DNA of 57,772 bases, from assembly GCF_008107625.1 (NCBI RefSeq), contig NZ_SDKK01000028.1, forward strand, positions 1 to 57,772. Reading direction: 5' to 3'. The stretch comes from Zoogloea oleivorans. GTDB lineage: Bacteria; Pseudomonadota; Gammaproteobacteria; Burkholderiales; Rhodocyclaceae. This document shows, piece after piece, positions 46,798 through 55,286 of the stretch. The notes beneath the pieces are model-generated. The model saw only the letters and a program-made list of their open reading frames with translations, ran no database searches and was not told the origin of the DNA. Within the stretch, counting starts at the first letter, position 1; every line of letters begins with the position of its first letter. The position numbers were made by a program, and so were the translations under genes.

Positions 46798-47865
46798 ATG
46801 TCTTCCCATTCCGCACCCTTTTCCGCCAGCATCGACCAACTTGATGACTTCGATACAATCATCGATGTCCGTTCTCCGTCCGAGTTTGCCGAAGACCACA
46901 TTCCCGGGGCGATCAATTGCCCGGTGCTGGATGACGAGGAGCGGATCCGGGTGGGAACGCTTTACAAGCAGGTGTCGCCTTTCGAGGCGCGAAAGGTGGG
47001 GGCGGTGCTGGTGTCGCGCAACATTGCCCGCCATATCGAGACGCATTTTCTCAGCAAGCCGAAGGGCTGGAAACCCTTGATTTACTGCTGGCGCGGCGGA
47101 CAGCGTAGCGGATCGATGACGGTGGTGTTCGGCCAGATCGGTTGGGCGGCCCGGCGCCTGGAGGGCGGCTACAAAAATTTCCGGCAACGTGTCCTCGAGG
47201 ATCTCGACACCTTGCCGTCGGCGCTGGATTTCCGCATTCTGTGCGGCCCGACCGGCAGCGGCAAGACGGCGCTGCTCGATGCGCTGGCGGCGGCGGGGGA
47301 GCCGGTGCTTGATCTGGAAGGCCTGGCTGCGCATCGCGGCTCGGTGCTGGGGGCTGCGCCGAACAGCAGTCAGCCCTGCCAGAAGGCTTTCGAGACGGCT
47401 CTGTGGGCGGTCCTGCGCGGTTTCGATCCGTCTCGTCCGGTGTGGGCCGAGTCGGAAAGCCGGCGGGTTGGCCGTTTGCATTTGCCCGGCGTGCTGTTCG
47501 AGCGCCTGCGTGACAGCGATTGCGTGCGTATCGAGGCGCCCCTGGAGGCACGGGTCGATCACCTTCTGGAGCGCTATGCGGATCTGATTGCCGATCCCGC
47601 TGACTTCAATGAAAAACTGGAGCGCCTGGTGGGCCAGCACGGGCACCTGCGGGTGGGGGAGTGGCAGGCCCTGGTGAATGCTGGCGTTTGGCGTCCGCTG
47701 GCTGAGCAGCTGGTTACCAGTCACTACGATCCGGCCTACCGGCGGGGCGGCGAGGGCCTTTATCGGCGGGCGGCTGCGGCCCGGGTGCTGCCTTTGCCGG
47801 CGCTGGATCCGGCAACGCTTGCCGAGGTGGCTGCGACGCTTCAGTCGGCGCCGGTCACGCCTTGA
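46798..47865 (+). CDS. mnmH: tRNA 2-selenouridine synthase
   Basis: 355 residues. Rhodanese domain with catalytic Cys97 in YCWRGGQRSGS, the same position as in E. coli SelU. A P-loop GPTGSGKT at 150-157 belongs to the second domain. It converts 2-thiouridine at the wobble position to 2-selenouridine using selenophosphate from SelD. The ATG at 46798 starts the conserved part, but no good ribosome site is visible; a GTG at 46750 would overlap selD. It overlaps the convergent HPt gene by 11 bp. Confidence 0.94.
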   Translation: MSSHSAPFSASIDQLDDFDTIIDVRSPSEFAEDHIPGAINCPVLDDEERIRVGTLYKQVSPFEARKVGAVLVSRNIARHIETHFLSKPKGWKPLIYCWRGGQRSGSMTVVFGQIGWAARRLEGGYKNFRQRVLEDLDTLPSALDFRILCGPTGSGKTALLDALAAAGEPVLDLEGLAAHRGSVLGAAPNSSQPCQKAFETALWAVLRGFDPSRPVWAESESRRVGRLHLPGVLFERLRDSDCVRIEAPLEARVDHLLERYADLIADPADFNEKLERLVGQHGHLRVGEWQALVNAGVWRPLAEQLVTSHYDPAYRRGGEGLYRRAAAARVLPLPALDPATLAEVAATLQSAPVTP

Positions 47866-48184
47866 GCCGTTCGGCGATTTCGGCCAGCGTGGCGTTGAGC
47901 CCGTCGGCCAGATCGCAGGCCAGGCCCATGGCCTCCGGAAGCTTGTCGCGGGCGGCATGCTCAGTCTCGAGGGCCAGGCCCATCAGGTCACGGGCCATGA
48001 TGTTGCCGGCCGATCCTTTCAGCGAGTGGGCCAGCCGGGCCAGGTTTTCGGTATCGCCGTCGGCCGCCATGACCCGCAGCTCATCGACTGTCGGCGTCTG
48101 GCTGTTGACGAAGACACCCAGCAATTTGCGGATGAATTCCGGTTTGCCGGCATAGCGGCTTTCGAGATCTTGCCAGTGGATCAT
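47855..48184 (-). CDS. histidine phosphotransfer (HPt) domain protein
   Basis: 109 residues forming a single HPt four-helix bundle. The phosphorylated His53 lies in LAHSLKGSAGNIMA. It would relay phosphate between a hybrid kinase and a response regulator; neither is adjacent, although the HD-GYP response regulator elsewhere in the window also lacks a partner. The link is not shown by the sequence. It overlaps mnmH by 11 bp tail to tail. Confidence 0.9.
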   Translation of the reverse strand: MIHWQDLESRYAGKPEFIRKLLGVFVNSQTPTVDELRVMAADGDTENLARLAHSLKGSAGNIMARDLMGLALETEHAARDKLPEAMGLACDLADGLNATLAEIAERLKA

Positions 48185-48268
48185 TGCGTTGGATTTCCGT
48201 GGTCGGCGATCTTGATGAAAACGACCACTCAGCGCTTGCCGGGTGGCCGTTCGGGATGAAGCGATGAC

Positions 48269-49687
48269 TTACAGCACTTCGGCGGCGTGGTCGGCCAGAC
48301 GCGAACGCTCGCCCCGCTGCAGGGTGATGTGGCCGGAGTGCGGCCAGCCCTTGAAGCGGTCCACCACGTAGGTGAGGCCCGACGAGCCCTCGGTGAGGTA
48401 GGGCGTGTCGATCTGCGCGATGTTGCCCAGACACACCACCTTGGTGCCGGGGCCGGCGCGGGTGATGAGGGTCTTCATCTGCTTGGGCGTCAGGTTCTGC
48501 GCTTCATCGATGATCAGGAACTTGTTGATGAAGGTGCGCCCGCGCATGAAGTTGAGGGACTTGATCTTGATGCGGCTCCTGATCAGGTCGCGCGTGGCGG
48601 CCCGGCCCCATTCGCCACCCTCGCCGGTGGTGCCGTTGAGCACGTCGAGGTTGTCTTCCAGTGCGCCCATCCACGGGGCCATCTTTTCTTCCTCGGTGCC
48701 CGGCAGGAAGCCGATGTCCTCGCCCACCGGTACGGTGACGCGGGTCATGATGATTTCCGAGTAGCGCTTGGTCTCGAGTACCTGGGTCAGGCTGGCGGCC
48801 AGCGTCAGCAGCGTTTTGCCGGTGCCGGCCTGACCGAGCAGGGTGACGAAGTCGATTTCCGGGTTCATCAGCAGGTTGAGGGCGAAGTTCTGCTCCCGGT
48901 TGCGGGCGGTGATGCCCCAGGTGTTGTTCTTCTGGTGGGAGTAGTCGATGAGGGTTTCGAGGGTGACGGTGCGCCCGGCTTTTTCCTTGACCCAGGCCTG
49001 CAGCGGCTGTTCGCCTTCCTGGAAGACGAACTCGTTGATCAGCAGGTCGGGTGTGTCGGGGCCCTTGATCTTGTAGTAGGTGCGGGTTTCCTGTTTCCAG
49101 GATTCCATGTCCTTGCCGTTGGCTTCCCAGAAGGCGGCATCGATTTCCTTGGTGCCGGTGTACAGCAGGTCGGTGTCTTCGAGGACCTTGTCGTTGAAGT
49201 AGTCCTGCGCGGCCAGGCCGAGGGCTCGGGCCTTGATACGCATGTTGATGTCCTTCGACACCAGGATCACTTCACGCTTTTTGTCGTACTTCTCGAAGAG
49301 GTGCATCACCACCGCGAGAATCTGGTTGTCGCCCTTGGCGGTGGGCATGGCCGCCGGCAGCTGGACGTTGACCGCTTCGGTCTGCAGGAACAGGCGGCCG
49401 CTGGCCAGCTGGCTGGAGGCATCGACGAGGCTGATGCCTTCCTCGATGCCCTCTGGGCAGGAGTTGACGATCTCGTCCAGGCTGCGGCTGGCCTGGCGGG
49501 CGTTGCGGGCAACTTCCGACATGCCCTTCTTGTTCGAATCCAGCTCTTCGAGGGTCATCATCGGCACGAAGATGTCGTGCTCCTCGAAGCGGTACAGACT
49601 GGTGGGGTCGTGCATCAGCACGTTGGTGTCGAGGACGAACAGCTTGGTGGAGGTTTTCTTGGACTTCGCGGGGCGTCGGGTGGCCAT
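48269..49687 (-). CDS. PIN domain - PhoH-like ATPase
   Basis: 472 residues. The N-terminal PIN ribonuclease domain starts LFVLDTNVLMHDP and has conserved acidic residues (LEELDSNKKG, KGDNQILAV). The C-terminal PhoH domain has the Walker A GQAGTGKTLL and Walker B FLIIDEAQNL. Such fusions (YlaK-like) are thought to unwind and cut RNA. The ATG at 49687 is used; the longer frame upstream overlaps the Bcp gene and lacks a ribosome site. The gene lies 41 bp downstream of bcp on the same strand. Confidence 0.93.
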   Translation of the reverse strand: MATRRPAKSKKTSTKLFVLDTNVLMHDPTSLYRFEEHDIFVPMMTLEELDSNKKGMSEVARNARQASRSLDEIVNSCPEGIEEGISLVDASSQLASGRLFLQTEAVNVQLPAAMPTAKGDNQILAVVMHLFEKYDKKREVILVSKDINMRIKARALGLAAQDYFNDKVLEDTDLLYTGTKEIDAAFWEANGKDMESWKQETRTYYKIKGPDTPDLLINEFVFQEGEQPLQAWVKEKAGRTVTLETLIDYSHQKNNTWGITARNREQNFALNLLMNPEIDFVTLLGQAGTGKTLLTLAASLTQVLETKRYSEIIMTRVTVPVGEDIGFLPGTEEEKMAPWMGALEDNLDVLNGTTGEGGEWGRAATRDLIRSRIKIKSLNFMRGRTFINKFLIIDEAQNLTPKQMKTLITRAGPGTKVVCLGNIAQIDTPYLTEGSSGLTYVVDRFKGWPHSGHITLQRGERSRLADHAAEVL

Positions 49688-49728
49688 GGTCGTCGTTGTT
49701 TCTCGGCTGTCGTGGAGAAGGGCGGGGG

Positions 49729-50184
49729 TTACAGGGTCTTGGTGTAGTCCAGTACTTCCTGGGCATGGCCGGGCACCTTCACGCCGCGCCATTCGCGGCG
49801 CAGGACACCGGCGGCGTCGATGACGAAGGTGCTGCGTTCGATGCCCCGTACCTGCTTGCCGTACATGTTTTTCATTTTCATGACGCCGAACAGCGTGCAG
49901 GCAGTTTCGTCCGGGTCGGAGACCAGGTCGAAGGGCAGGGCCTGCTTGGTGCGGAAGTTTTCGTGGGACTTGATGCTGTCCCGGGAGATGCCGAGCACGA
50001 CGGTGTCGGCGGCCAGGAACTCGGGGTGGAGGTCACGGAACTGCTGGCTTTCGGTGGTGCAGCCAGGGGTGCTGTCCTTCGGGTAGAAATACAGCACCAC
50101 CTTTTTGCCCTGGAGGGCGGACAGGCTGAGGGTCTGGTCGCTGGTGGCGGGCAGGGTGAAGTCGGGTGCAGCCTGATCGAGCAT
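49729..50184 (-). CDS. bcp: thioredoxin-dependent thiol peroxidase (Bcp, PrxQ)
   Basis: 151 residues. Peroxiredoxin with peroxidatic Cys42 in DSTPGCTTESQQFRD. The second Cys usually found five residues later (CTTEAC) is absent here; Cys96 is the only other cysteine, so resolution may differ. It reduces peroxides in the cytoplasm. The ATG at 50184 follows CCTCCGGAGAAAAC. It lies upstream of the PhoH gene. Confidence 0.94.
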   Translation of the reverse strand: MLDQAAPDFTLPATSDQTLSLSALQGKKVVLYFYPKDSTPGCTTESQQFRDLHPEFLAADTVVLGISRDSIKSHENFRTKQALPFDLVSDPDETACTLFGVMKMKNMYGKQVRGIERSTFVIDAAGVLRREWRGVKVPGHAQEVLDYTKTL

Positions 50185-50266
50185 GTTTTCTCCGGAGGAT
50201 GAATTCCGGTATCAGCCTAATCCCAAGCCGCAGGGCTGGCAATCCATCCAGCGTGAAGAATGCCGC

Positions 50267-50644
50267 TCAGGCCGGGTCAAACAGCAGCGCCGCCGCCACG
50301 GTGCGATGCTCGGCGACGAGGATGTTGTAAGTGCGGCAGGCCGAGCCCAGGTCCATCACCTCGAGTCCGATGCGGGCCTGCATCAGCGATTTCATCAGCT
50401 TGGGGTGCGGAAAGCGCTGCTTCATGCCGGTGCCGAGAATCAGGATCTCGCAGCCGAGCCCGGCCAGGCGTGCGAAGTCGGCTTCGTTGAGGGCGTCGAA
50501 ACCGCCGTTCTGCCAGTCTGTTTCGATGCGCTCGGGCATCACGATCACGCTGTTTTCGTGGCGCGTCTGGCCAATCATTACGTGCCGGGCGTCGTAGCGT
50601 GAGATGGTGTTGTACTGGTCGCTTTTGTCGAGGTGGAGTTTCAT
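50267..50644 (-). CDS. Mth938-like domain protein (DUF498)
   Basis: 125 residues. It matches the small Mth938/NDUFAF3-like fold: IVMPERIETDW, EILILGTGMKQRFP and MDLGSACRTYNILVAEHR. The molecular function is not established in bacteria. The ATG at 50644 begins MKLHLDKSD. It lies 82 bp upstream of bcp on the same strand and divergent from the aminotransferase gene. Confidence 0.87.
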   Translation of the reverse strand: MKLHLDKSDQYNTISRYDARHVMIGQTRHENSVIVMPERIETDWQNGGFDALNEADFARLAGLGCEILILGTGMKQRFPHPKLMKSLMQARIGLEVMDLGSACRTYNILVAEHRTVAAALLFDPA

Positions 50645-50778
50645 GGGGGATTGGACTCTCGTACGGTGTTCGGGCCTTGATTTGCCCGGTCAGGGTGGCT
50701 TGGGTAACATTATAGCTTTGCGTCGTCTCGCACCTGCCGGGTTTGCCTCTGCGGGTACCCCGACGCGGGGCCAGGACC

Positions 50779-52077
50779 ATGAGCCGCCACACCAAATTGC
50801 GTGTTGTTTCAAAGCAGCCCGCACCCACCAGCAAGGAAACGGAAACCGCCGTGCAACCAATCCGCAAGTCCGACAAGCTCGCCAACGTCTGTTACGACAT
50901 CCGCGGCCCCGTGCTGCAAAAGGCGAAGCAGATGGAGGACGAGGGTCACAAGATCATCAAGCTGAACATCGGCAACCTGGCCGCGTTCGGTTTCGATTCG
51001 CCTGAAGAAATCCAGCTGGACATGATCCGCAACCTGCCCAACGCCGCAGGCTATTCGGACTCCAAGGGCATCTTCTCGGCCCGCAAGGCGATCATGCACT
51101 ACACCCAGCAGAAGCACATCAAGGGTGTGACGCTGGAAGACATCTACGTGGGCAACGGCGTCTCCGAGCTGATCGTGATGGCCATGAACGCGCTGCTCAA
51201 CACCGGTGACGAAGTGCTGGTGCCGGCCCCCGATTACCCGCTGTGGACCGCCGCTGTGAGCCTGTCCGGCGGCACTCCGCGCCATTACATCTGTGACGAG
51301 GCCAATGAGTGGCTGCCCGATCTGGACGACATCCGCGCCAAGATCACGCCCAAGACCCGCGCCATCGTCCTCATCAACCCGAACAATCCGACCGGCGCCG
51401 TCTACCCCGACGATACCCTGAAGGCCATCGTGGACATCGCCCGCGAACACGGCCTGATCATCTACGCCGACGAGGTCTACGACAAGGTGCTCTACGACGG
51501 CATCGAGCACACCTCCGTCGCGTCCCTGTCGGAAGACGTGTTCACCGTTACCTTCAACGGCCTGTCGAAGAACTATCGCTCCTGCGGCTACCGTGCCGGC
51601 TGGATGGTGGTGTCCGGCGACAAGCGTCCAGCGGCCGATTACATCGAAGGCCTCAACATGCTGGCTTCGATGCGCCTGTGCGCCAACGTGCCCGGCCAGT
51701 ACGCCATTCAAACCGCGCTGGGCGGCTACCAGAGCATCGACGACCTGGTTTCCCCCGGCGGCCGCATGCGTCGCCAGCGCGACCTGGCGCACGAACTGAT
51801 TACCGCCATTCCCGGTGTCAGTTGCGTAAAGCCAAAGGCCACGCTGTACATGTTCCCGAAGCTCGACCCGAAGATGTACCCCATCGAGGACGACCAGCAG
51901 TTCATCGCCGAACTGCTTGAAGAAGAGCGCGTGCTGCTGGTGCAGGGCACCGGCTTCAACTGGCCGACCCCGGATCACTTCCGTCTGGTTTTCCTGCCCC
52001 ACGAGGATGACCTGAAGGTGGCCGTTGGCCGCATCGCGCGCTTCCTGGAAAACTACCGGAAACGTCACGGCACCTGA
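50779..52077 (+). CDS. alaA: alanine-type aminotransferase (AlaA-like)
   Basis: 432 residues, class I PLP aminotransferase. The core closely follows E. coli AlaA: KLANVCYDIRGPVL, GNGVSELIVMAMNALL, NPNNPTGAVY and the PLP-lysine segment FNGLSKNYRSCGYRAGW. It likely makes alanine from pyruvate and glutamate. Oddity: the usual IGNPAPFGF reads IGNLAAFGF, with both prolines lost. A basic N-terminal extension of about 25 residues precedes the conserved part; a later start is possible. It precedes hom, a common betaproteobacterial pair. Confidence 0.9.
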   Translation: MSRHTKLRVVSKQPAPTSKETETAVQPIRKSDKLANVCYDIRGPVLQKAKQMEDEGHKIIKLNIGNLAAFGFDSPEEIQLDMIRNLPNAAGYSDSKGIFSARKAIMHYTQQKHIKGVTLEDIYVGNGVSELIVMAMNALLNTGDEVLVPAPDYPLWTAAVSLSGGTPRHYICDEANEWLPDLDDIRAKITPKTRAIVLINPNNPTGAVYPDDTLKAIVDIAREHGLIIYADEVYDKVLYDGIEHTSVASLSEDVFTVTFNGLSKNYRSCGYRAGWMVVSGDKRPAADYIEGLNMLASMRLCANVPGQYAIQTALGGYQSIDDLVSPGGRMRRQRDLAHELITAIPGVSCVKPKATLYMFPKLDPKMYPIEDDQQFIAELLEEERVLLVQGTGFNWPTPDHFRLVFLPHEDDLKVAVGRIARFLENYRKRHGT

Positions 52078-52085
52078 CAATCTCC

Positions 52086-52114
52086 AGGGGCACGGCTGCA
52101 GTCGTGCCCCTTTT
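52086..52114 (+). terminator. intrinsic terminator between the aminotransferase and hom
   Basis: Stem GGGGCACG / CGTGCCCC with an 8-nt loop (GCTGCAGT) and four T, 9 bp after the stop. Confidence 0.8.
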
Positions 52115-52152
52115 CCACTTTTAACACTGACCTTTTCACTCCCCAAAAGACC

Positions 52153-53460
52153 ATGAAACCCATCAATGTTGGCCTCCTGGGCATCGGCACCGTCGGCGGC
52201 GGCACGTTCACCGTTCTCAAGCGCAACGAAGAAGAAATCACCCGCCGTGCCGGCCGGCCGATCCGCATTACCGCGGTGGCCGACAAAAATCTGGAACTGG
52301 CGAAGAGCATTGTCGGCAGCGGCGTGCGTCTGACCGACGACGCTTTCTCGATCGTGACCGACCCCGAGATCGACATCGTCGTCGAACTGATCGGTGGCTA
52401 CGGTGTGGCCAAGGAACTCGTCCTGAAAGCCATCGAGAACGGCAAGCACGTGGTGACCGCCAACAAGGCGCTGCTCGCCGTGCACGGCAACGAGATCTTC
52501 GCCGCCGCCCAGAAAAAGGGTGTGATGGTGGCTTTTGAAGCCGCCGTCGCCGGTGGCATCCCCATCATCAAGGCGCTGCGCGAAGGCCTCTCCGCCAACC
52601 GCATCCAGTGGCTCGCCGGCATCATCAACGGCACCACCAACTTCATCCTGTCCGAGATGCGCGACAAGGGCCTGCCCTTTGCCGACGTGCTCAAGGAAGC
52701 CCAGCGCCTCGGCTACGCCGAAGCCGATCCCACCTTCGACATCGAAGGCGTGGATGCCGCCCACAAGGCCACACTGATGGCCTCCATCGCTTTTGGTGTG
52801 CCCATCCAGTTCGACAAGGCCTACGTCGAAGGCATCACCAAGCTCGACGCCGCCGACATCAAGTACGCCGAACAACTCGGCTACCGCATCAAGCTGCTGG
52901 GCATCGCCCGCCGCCGTCCGCAGGGCATCGAGCTGCGTGTGCACCCGACGCTGATTCCGGCCAAGCGCCTGATCGCCAACGTGGAAGGTGCCATGAACGC
53001 CGTGCTGGTGCAGGGCGACGCTGTTGGCGCAACCCTTTACTACGGCAAGGGCGCCGGCGCCGAGCCGACCGCCAGCGCCGTGATTGCCGACCTGGTGGAC
53101 GTGACTCGCCTGCACACCTCCGATCCCGAGCACCGCGTGCCGCACCTGGCTTTCCAGCCGGACCAGATCACCGATGTGCCGATGCTGCCGATCGAAGAGG
53201 TCGAGACCAGCTACTACCTGCGCCTGCGTGTGCTGGATCGCCCGGGCGTGCTGGCCGACATCACCCGCATCCTGGCCGACCAGTCGATCTCCATCGACGC
53301 CATGCTGCAGCGCGAGCCGGAAGAGGGTGAGTCGCAAACCGACATCATCATCCTGACCCATCTGACCATCGAGAAGAACATGGATACGGCCATCGCCAAG
53401 ATCGAGAACCTCGACTCGGTGACCGGCAAGGTGACCCGTCTGCGCCTCGAAAACCTCTAA
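52153..53460 (+). CDS. hom: homoserine dehydrogenase
   Basis: 435 residues. The NAD(P) motif is VGLLGIGTVGGGTF, followed by VTANKALLAVHG, AAVAGGIPIIK and GTTNFILSEM with the catalytic Lys region. The C-terminal ACT domain (about 350-430) gives threonine feedback. It reduces aspartate semialdehyde to homoserine for Thr and Met. The ATG at 52153 starts MKPINVGLLG. thrC normally follows in related bacteria; here a terminator and an integrase follow. Confidence 0.96.
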   Translation: MKPINVGLLGIGTVGGGTFTVLKRNEEEITRRAGRPIRITAVADKNLELAKSIVGSGVRLTDDAFSIVTDPEIDIVVELIGGYGVAKELVLKAIENGKHVVTANKALLAVHGNEIFAAAQKKGVMVAFEAAVAGGIPIIKALREGLSANRIQWLAGIINGTTNFILSEMRDKGLPFADVLKEAQRLGYAEADPTFDIEGVDAAHKATLMASIAFGVPIQFDKAYVEGITKLDAADIKYAEQLGYRIKLLGIARRRPQGIELRVHPTLIPAKRLIANVEGAMNAVLVQGDAVGATLYYGKGAGAEPTASAVIADLVDVTRLHTSDPEHRVPHLAFQPDQITDVPMLPIEEVETSYYLRLRVLDRPGVLADITRILADQSISIDAMLQREPEEGESQTDIIILTHLTIEKNMDTAIAKIENLDSVTGKVTRLRLENL

Positions 53461-53483
53461 GAAGGTTTTTGCTGCGCCAAAAG

Positions 53484-53509
53484 AAAGCCGCACGCGTTGC
53501 GGCTTTTTT
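53484..53509 (+). terminator. intrinsic terminator after hom
   Basis: Stem AAAGCCGCA / TGCGGCTTT with a CGCGT loop and a run of six T, 23 bp after the hom stop. Confidence 0.93.
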
Positions 53510-53739
53510 CTTGCTCGCGCTCAAGGAAATGTGGGGCTGGCGGCGGCACACTGCGATACCCGACAGATTCAGTCGGACTTTATCGAAACCCCAGGAGCCA
53601 GCATGCAAACCATTCACGTTTGCTTACCCTTGGGTAAAGTCCAATAAAATCAAGCTAATTCAGCATGTTGTGTCTAGTTGCTGTGTGTAAAACCTGTGTA
53701 TAAGATGACAATCTGCAACTTACACACAGGAACACAACC
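53510..53739. other. junction region between chromosome and mobile element
   Basis: 230 bp without an intact gene. The left part still looks like host DNA. A 14-codon ORF with a good ribosome site (AGGAG at 53593, ATG 53603, stop at 53647) may be the start of a gene cut by insertion. From about 53640 the base composition turns AT-rich. The attachment site should lie here but its core cannot be located from one end. Confidence 0.5.
53681..53729. repeat. three copies of CTGTGTGTAA-type repeat before the integrase
   Basis: CTGTGTGTAA at 53681-53690, CTGTGTATAA (one mismatch, direct) at 53694-53703 and the exact inverted copy TTACACACAG at 53720-53729. The last copy ends 10 bp before the integrase ATG. 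They could be integrase arm-type sites or an operator for integrase autoregulation. Confidence 0.65.
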
Positions 53740-54990
53740 ATGCCGCGTTACATCGAGCTACGCCATAACACGTGGTGCTGCTATCTGTCTGTTCCCAAGG
53801 ATGTAAGGGCAAAACTGGGGACTTCCCGGTTTTACAAATCTCTTCAAACTCAAGACAAGATAAAAGCTGAAATTCTCGCTTTGGTGCAGGTTGCTAACTG
53901 GAAGCAGCAGATTTTAGATGCAAGGCTAAAACTTCCCGATTTTCTCAAGCGCGCAAACGATATTGCTATCTCAGGTGCTGATGTTGATCTGACAGAGGTG
54001 GTTACTATCGCCAATGTAAATGAGTCAGTCGCAGAGCAATTCCTGAGTATCGCAACAAAAGCTGATGTTGTTTTTGAACTAAACAAATCAGACTTTATAG
54101 ATAATCTTAAATCACAGGGTTATGCCGCTTCGACGATTAATTCATATTCTAATGATCTGAATTATTGGTTGTTGTCTTTCAAGAAACTATCTCAACTGTC
54201 CACTAAGTCTATCCGTGATTGGATAAAAGATAACCGTGCAGAAGGGAAAACGGACGGATCAATATCACGTATTCTTGGTAAGGCAGTTTCAAAATTTATA
54301 AAATATATAGAGTTCAAGTTTGAAGTGGTTGTCGAGGTTGATCTGAGTGTTCCTAAGTTCGATATTAATCCTGTTGAAAAAACAAACAGGAAAGATATTG
54401 ACAATGAAGGCATAGGGAAAATTTACAATCGGGCAAGGCTGGATAAGGATCAGCAGATTCAGGATTTCATTATGATTGCAGCCTTCACCGGAATGCGTAT
54501 CAATGAAATTGGTGATCTGAAAAAATCAGATATTGCTTTTGATGATAAAGTTCGATTTATTGACATCAAAAAGTCAAAAACAACTTCGGGTGTCCGGAAA
54601 ATACCAGTGCATTCCAGCATCAATAACTTGCTTGATCATCTGTGTAAGTCCAAATCTGATGATGATTATCTGTTCGATATATCAAGGGACGCAAAAAGGC
54701 CGACTGGTGCTATTGTCAACAGATTTTCAAAGCTAAAATCAGGTCTTGGTTTTGGTGCAGATATAACATTTCACTCTATACGGCATTCAGTCGACACGCA
54801 GATGATCCGGGCCGGTATTGATAGCAAGATAGTTAGTCAAATTATGGGGCACAAACTCAAAGAAGGTAACGAGTCCACTAAGACCTACTATCATGGCGCA
54901 CACATGATAGAACTGAAGAAATCAATCGATAAAATTAGCTGGAAGTCGCTTGGTGGTGGGTCGCTTGATGGTTTGTGGGATGATGAGTAA
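53740..54990 (+). CDS. tyrosine recombinase / phage-type integrase
   Basis: 416 residues, apparently intact. The N-terminal arm-binding region (VPKDVRAKLG) is followed by a core-binding SAM-like domain (about 105-200). The catalytic residues are Arg in FTGMRINEIGDL, Lys in DIKKSKTTSG, HSIRHS (His and Arg), GHKLKEG (His) and the Tyr in KTYYHG. The gene is markedly AT-rich with codons unlike its neighbours, showing horizontal transfer. It sits directly after hom, pointing into the mobile region. Cargo genes are not present in the window. Confidence 0.93.
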   Translation: MPRYIELRHNTWCCYLSVPKDVRAKLGTSRFYKSLQTQDKIKAEILALVQVANWKQQILDARLKLPDFLKRANDIAISGADVDLTEVVTIANVNESVAEQFLSIATKADVVFELNKSDFIDNLKSQGYAASTINSYSNDLNYWLLSFKKLSQLSTKSIRDWIKDNRAEGKTDGSISRILGKAVSKFIKYIEFKFEVVVEVDLSVPKFDINPVEKTNRKDIDNEGIGKIYNRARLDKDQQIQDFIMIAAFTGMRINEIGDLKKSDIAFDDKVRFIDIKKSKTTSGVRKIPVHSSINNLLDHLCKSKSDDDYLFDISRDAKRPTGAIVNRFSKLKSGLGFGADITFHSIRHSVDTQMIRAGIDSKIVSQIMGHKLKEGNESTKTYYHGAHMIELKKSIDKISWKSLGGGSLDGLWDDE

Positions 54991-55151
54991 AGCAACATAT
55001 AAACAGACTTTTAACTGTTATGTGATCAAACCAGACATGTCTCTAAAGTGGTTTTACGGCTTGAGGTGGTGTACACTGCAAAGTCGTAGCAGCAAGACCA
55101 GAACTTACAGCATCGATAGAATCTGCACGATTCCGGCACCCAGTTAACTAA
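54991..55151. other. gene-free spacer between integrase and IS5-family element
   Basis: 161 bp, AT-rich at first and then mixed. No gene, tRNA or terminator was recognised. It ends in CTAA, which matches the YTAR target of IS5 elements, at 55148-55151. Confidence 0.6.
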
Positions 55152-55286
55152 GGAACCCCTGATCAATTGACGTTTTGAGCACGAACACCCAAGCCAGCAG
55201 TTTTGAGCCGACTTCGATGATCACTTTTTCCGTCTTGACTGCCGCATTGCGAGGCCATTTCGGCCTCAGCGGACGGATTGCTCCCG

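Noticed and set aside
50809-53493. 894-codon open frame antisense to alaA and hom
   Set aside because: Shadow frame spanning two real genes and a terminator.
53681-53729. Iteron-type replication origin
   Set aside because: Three short repeats but no Rep gene or DnaA boxes; an integrase-linked role is simpler.
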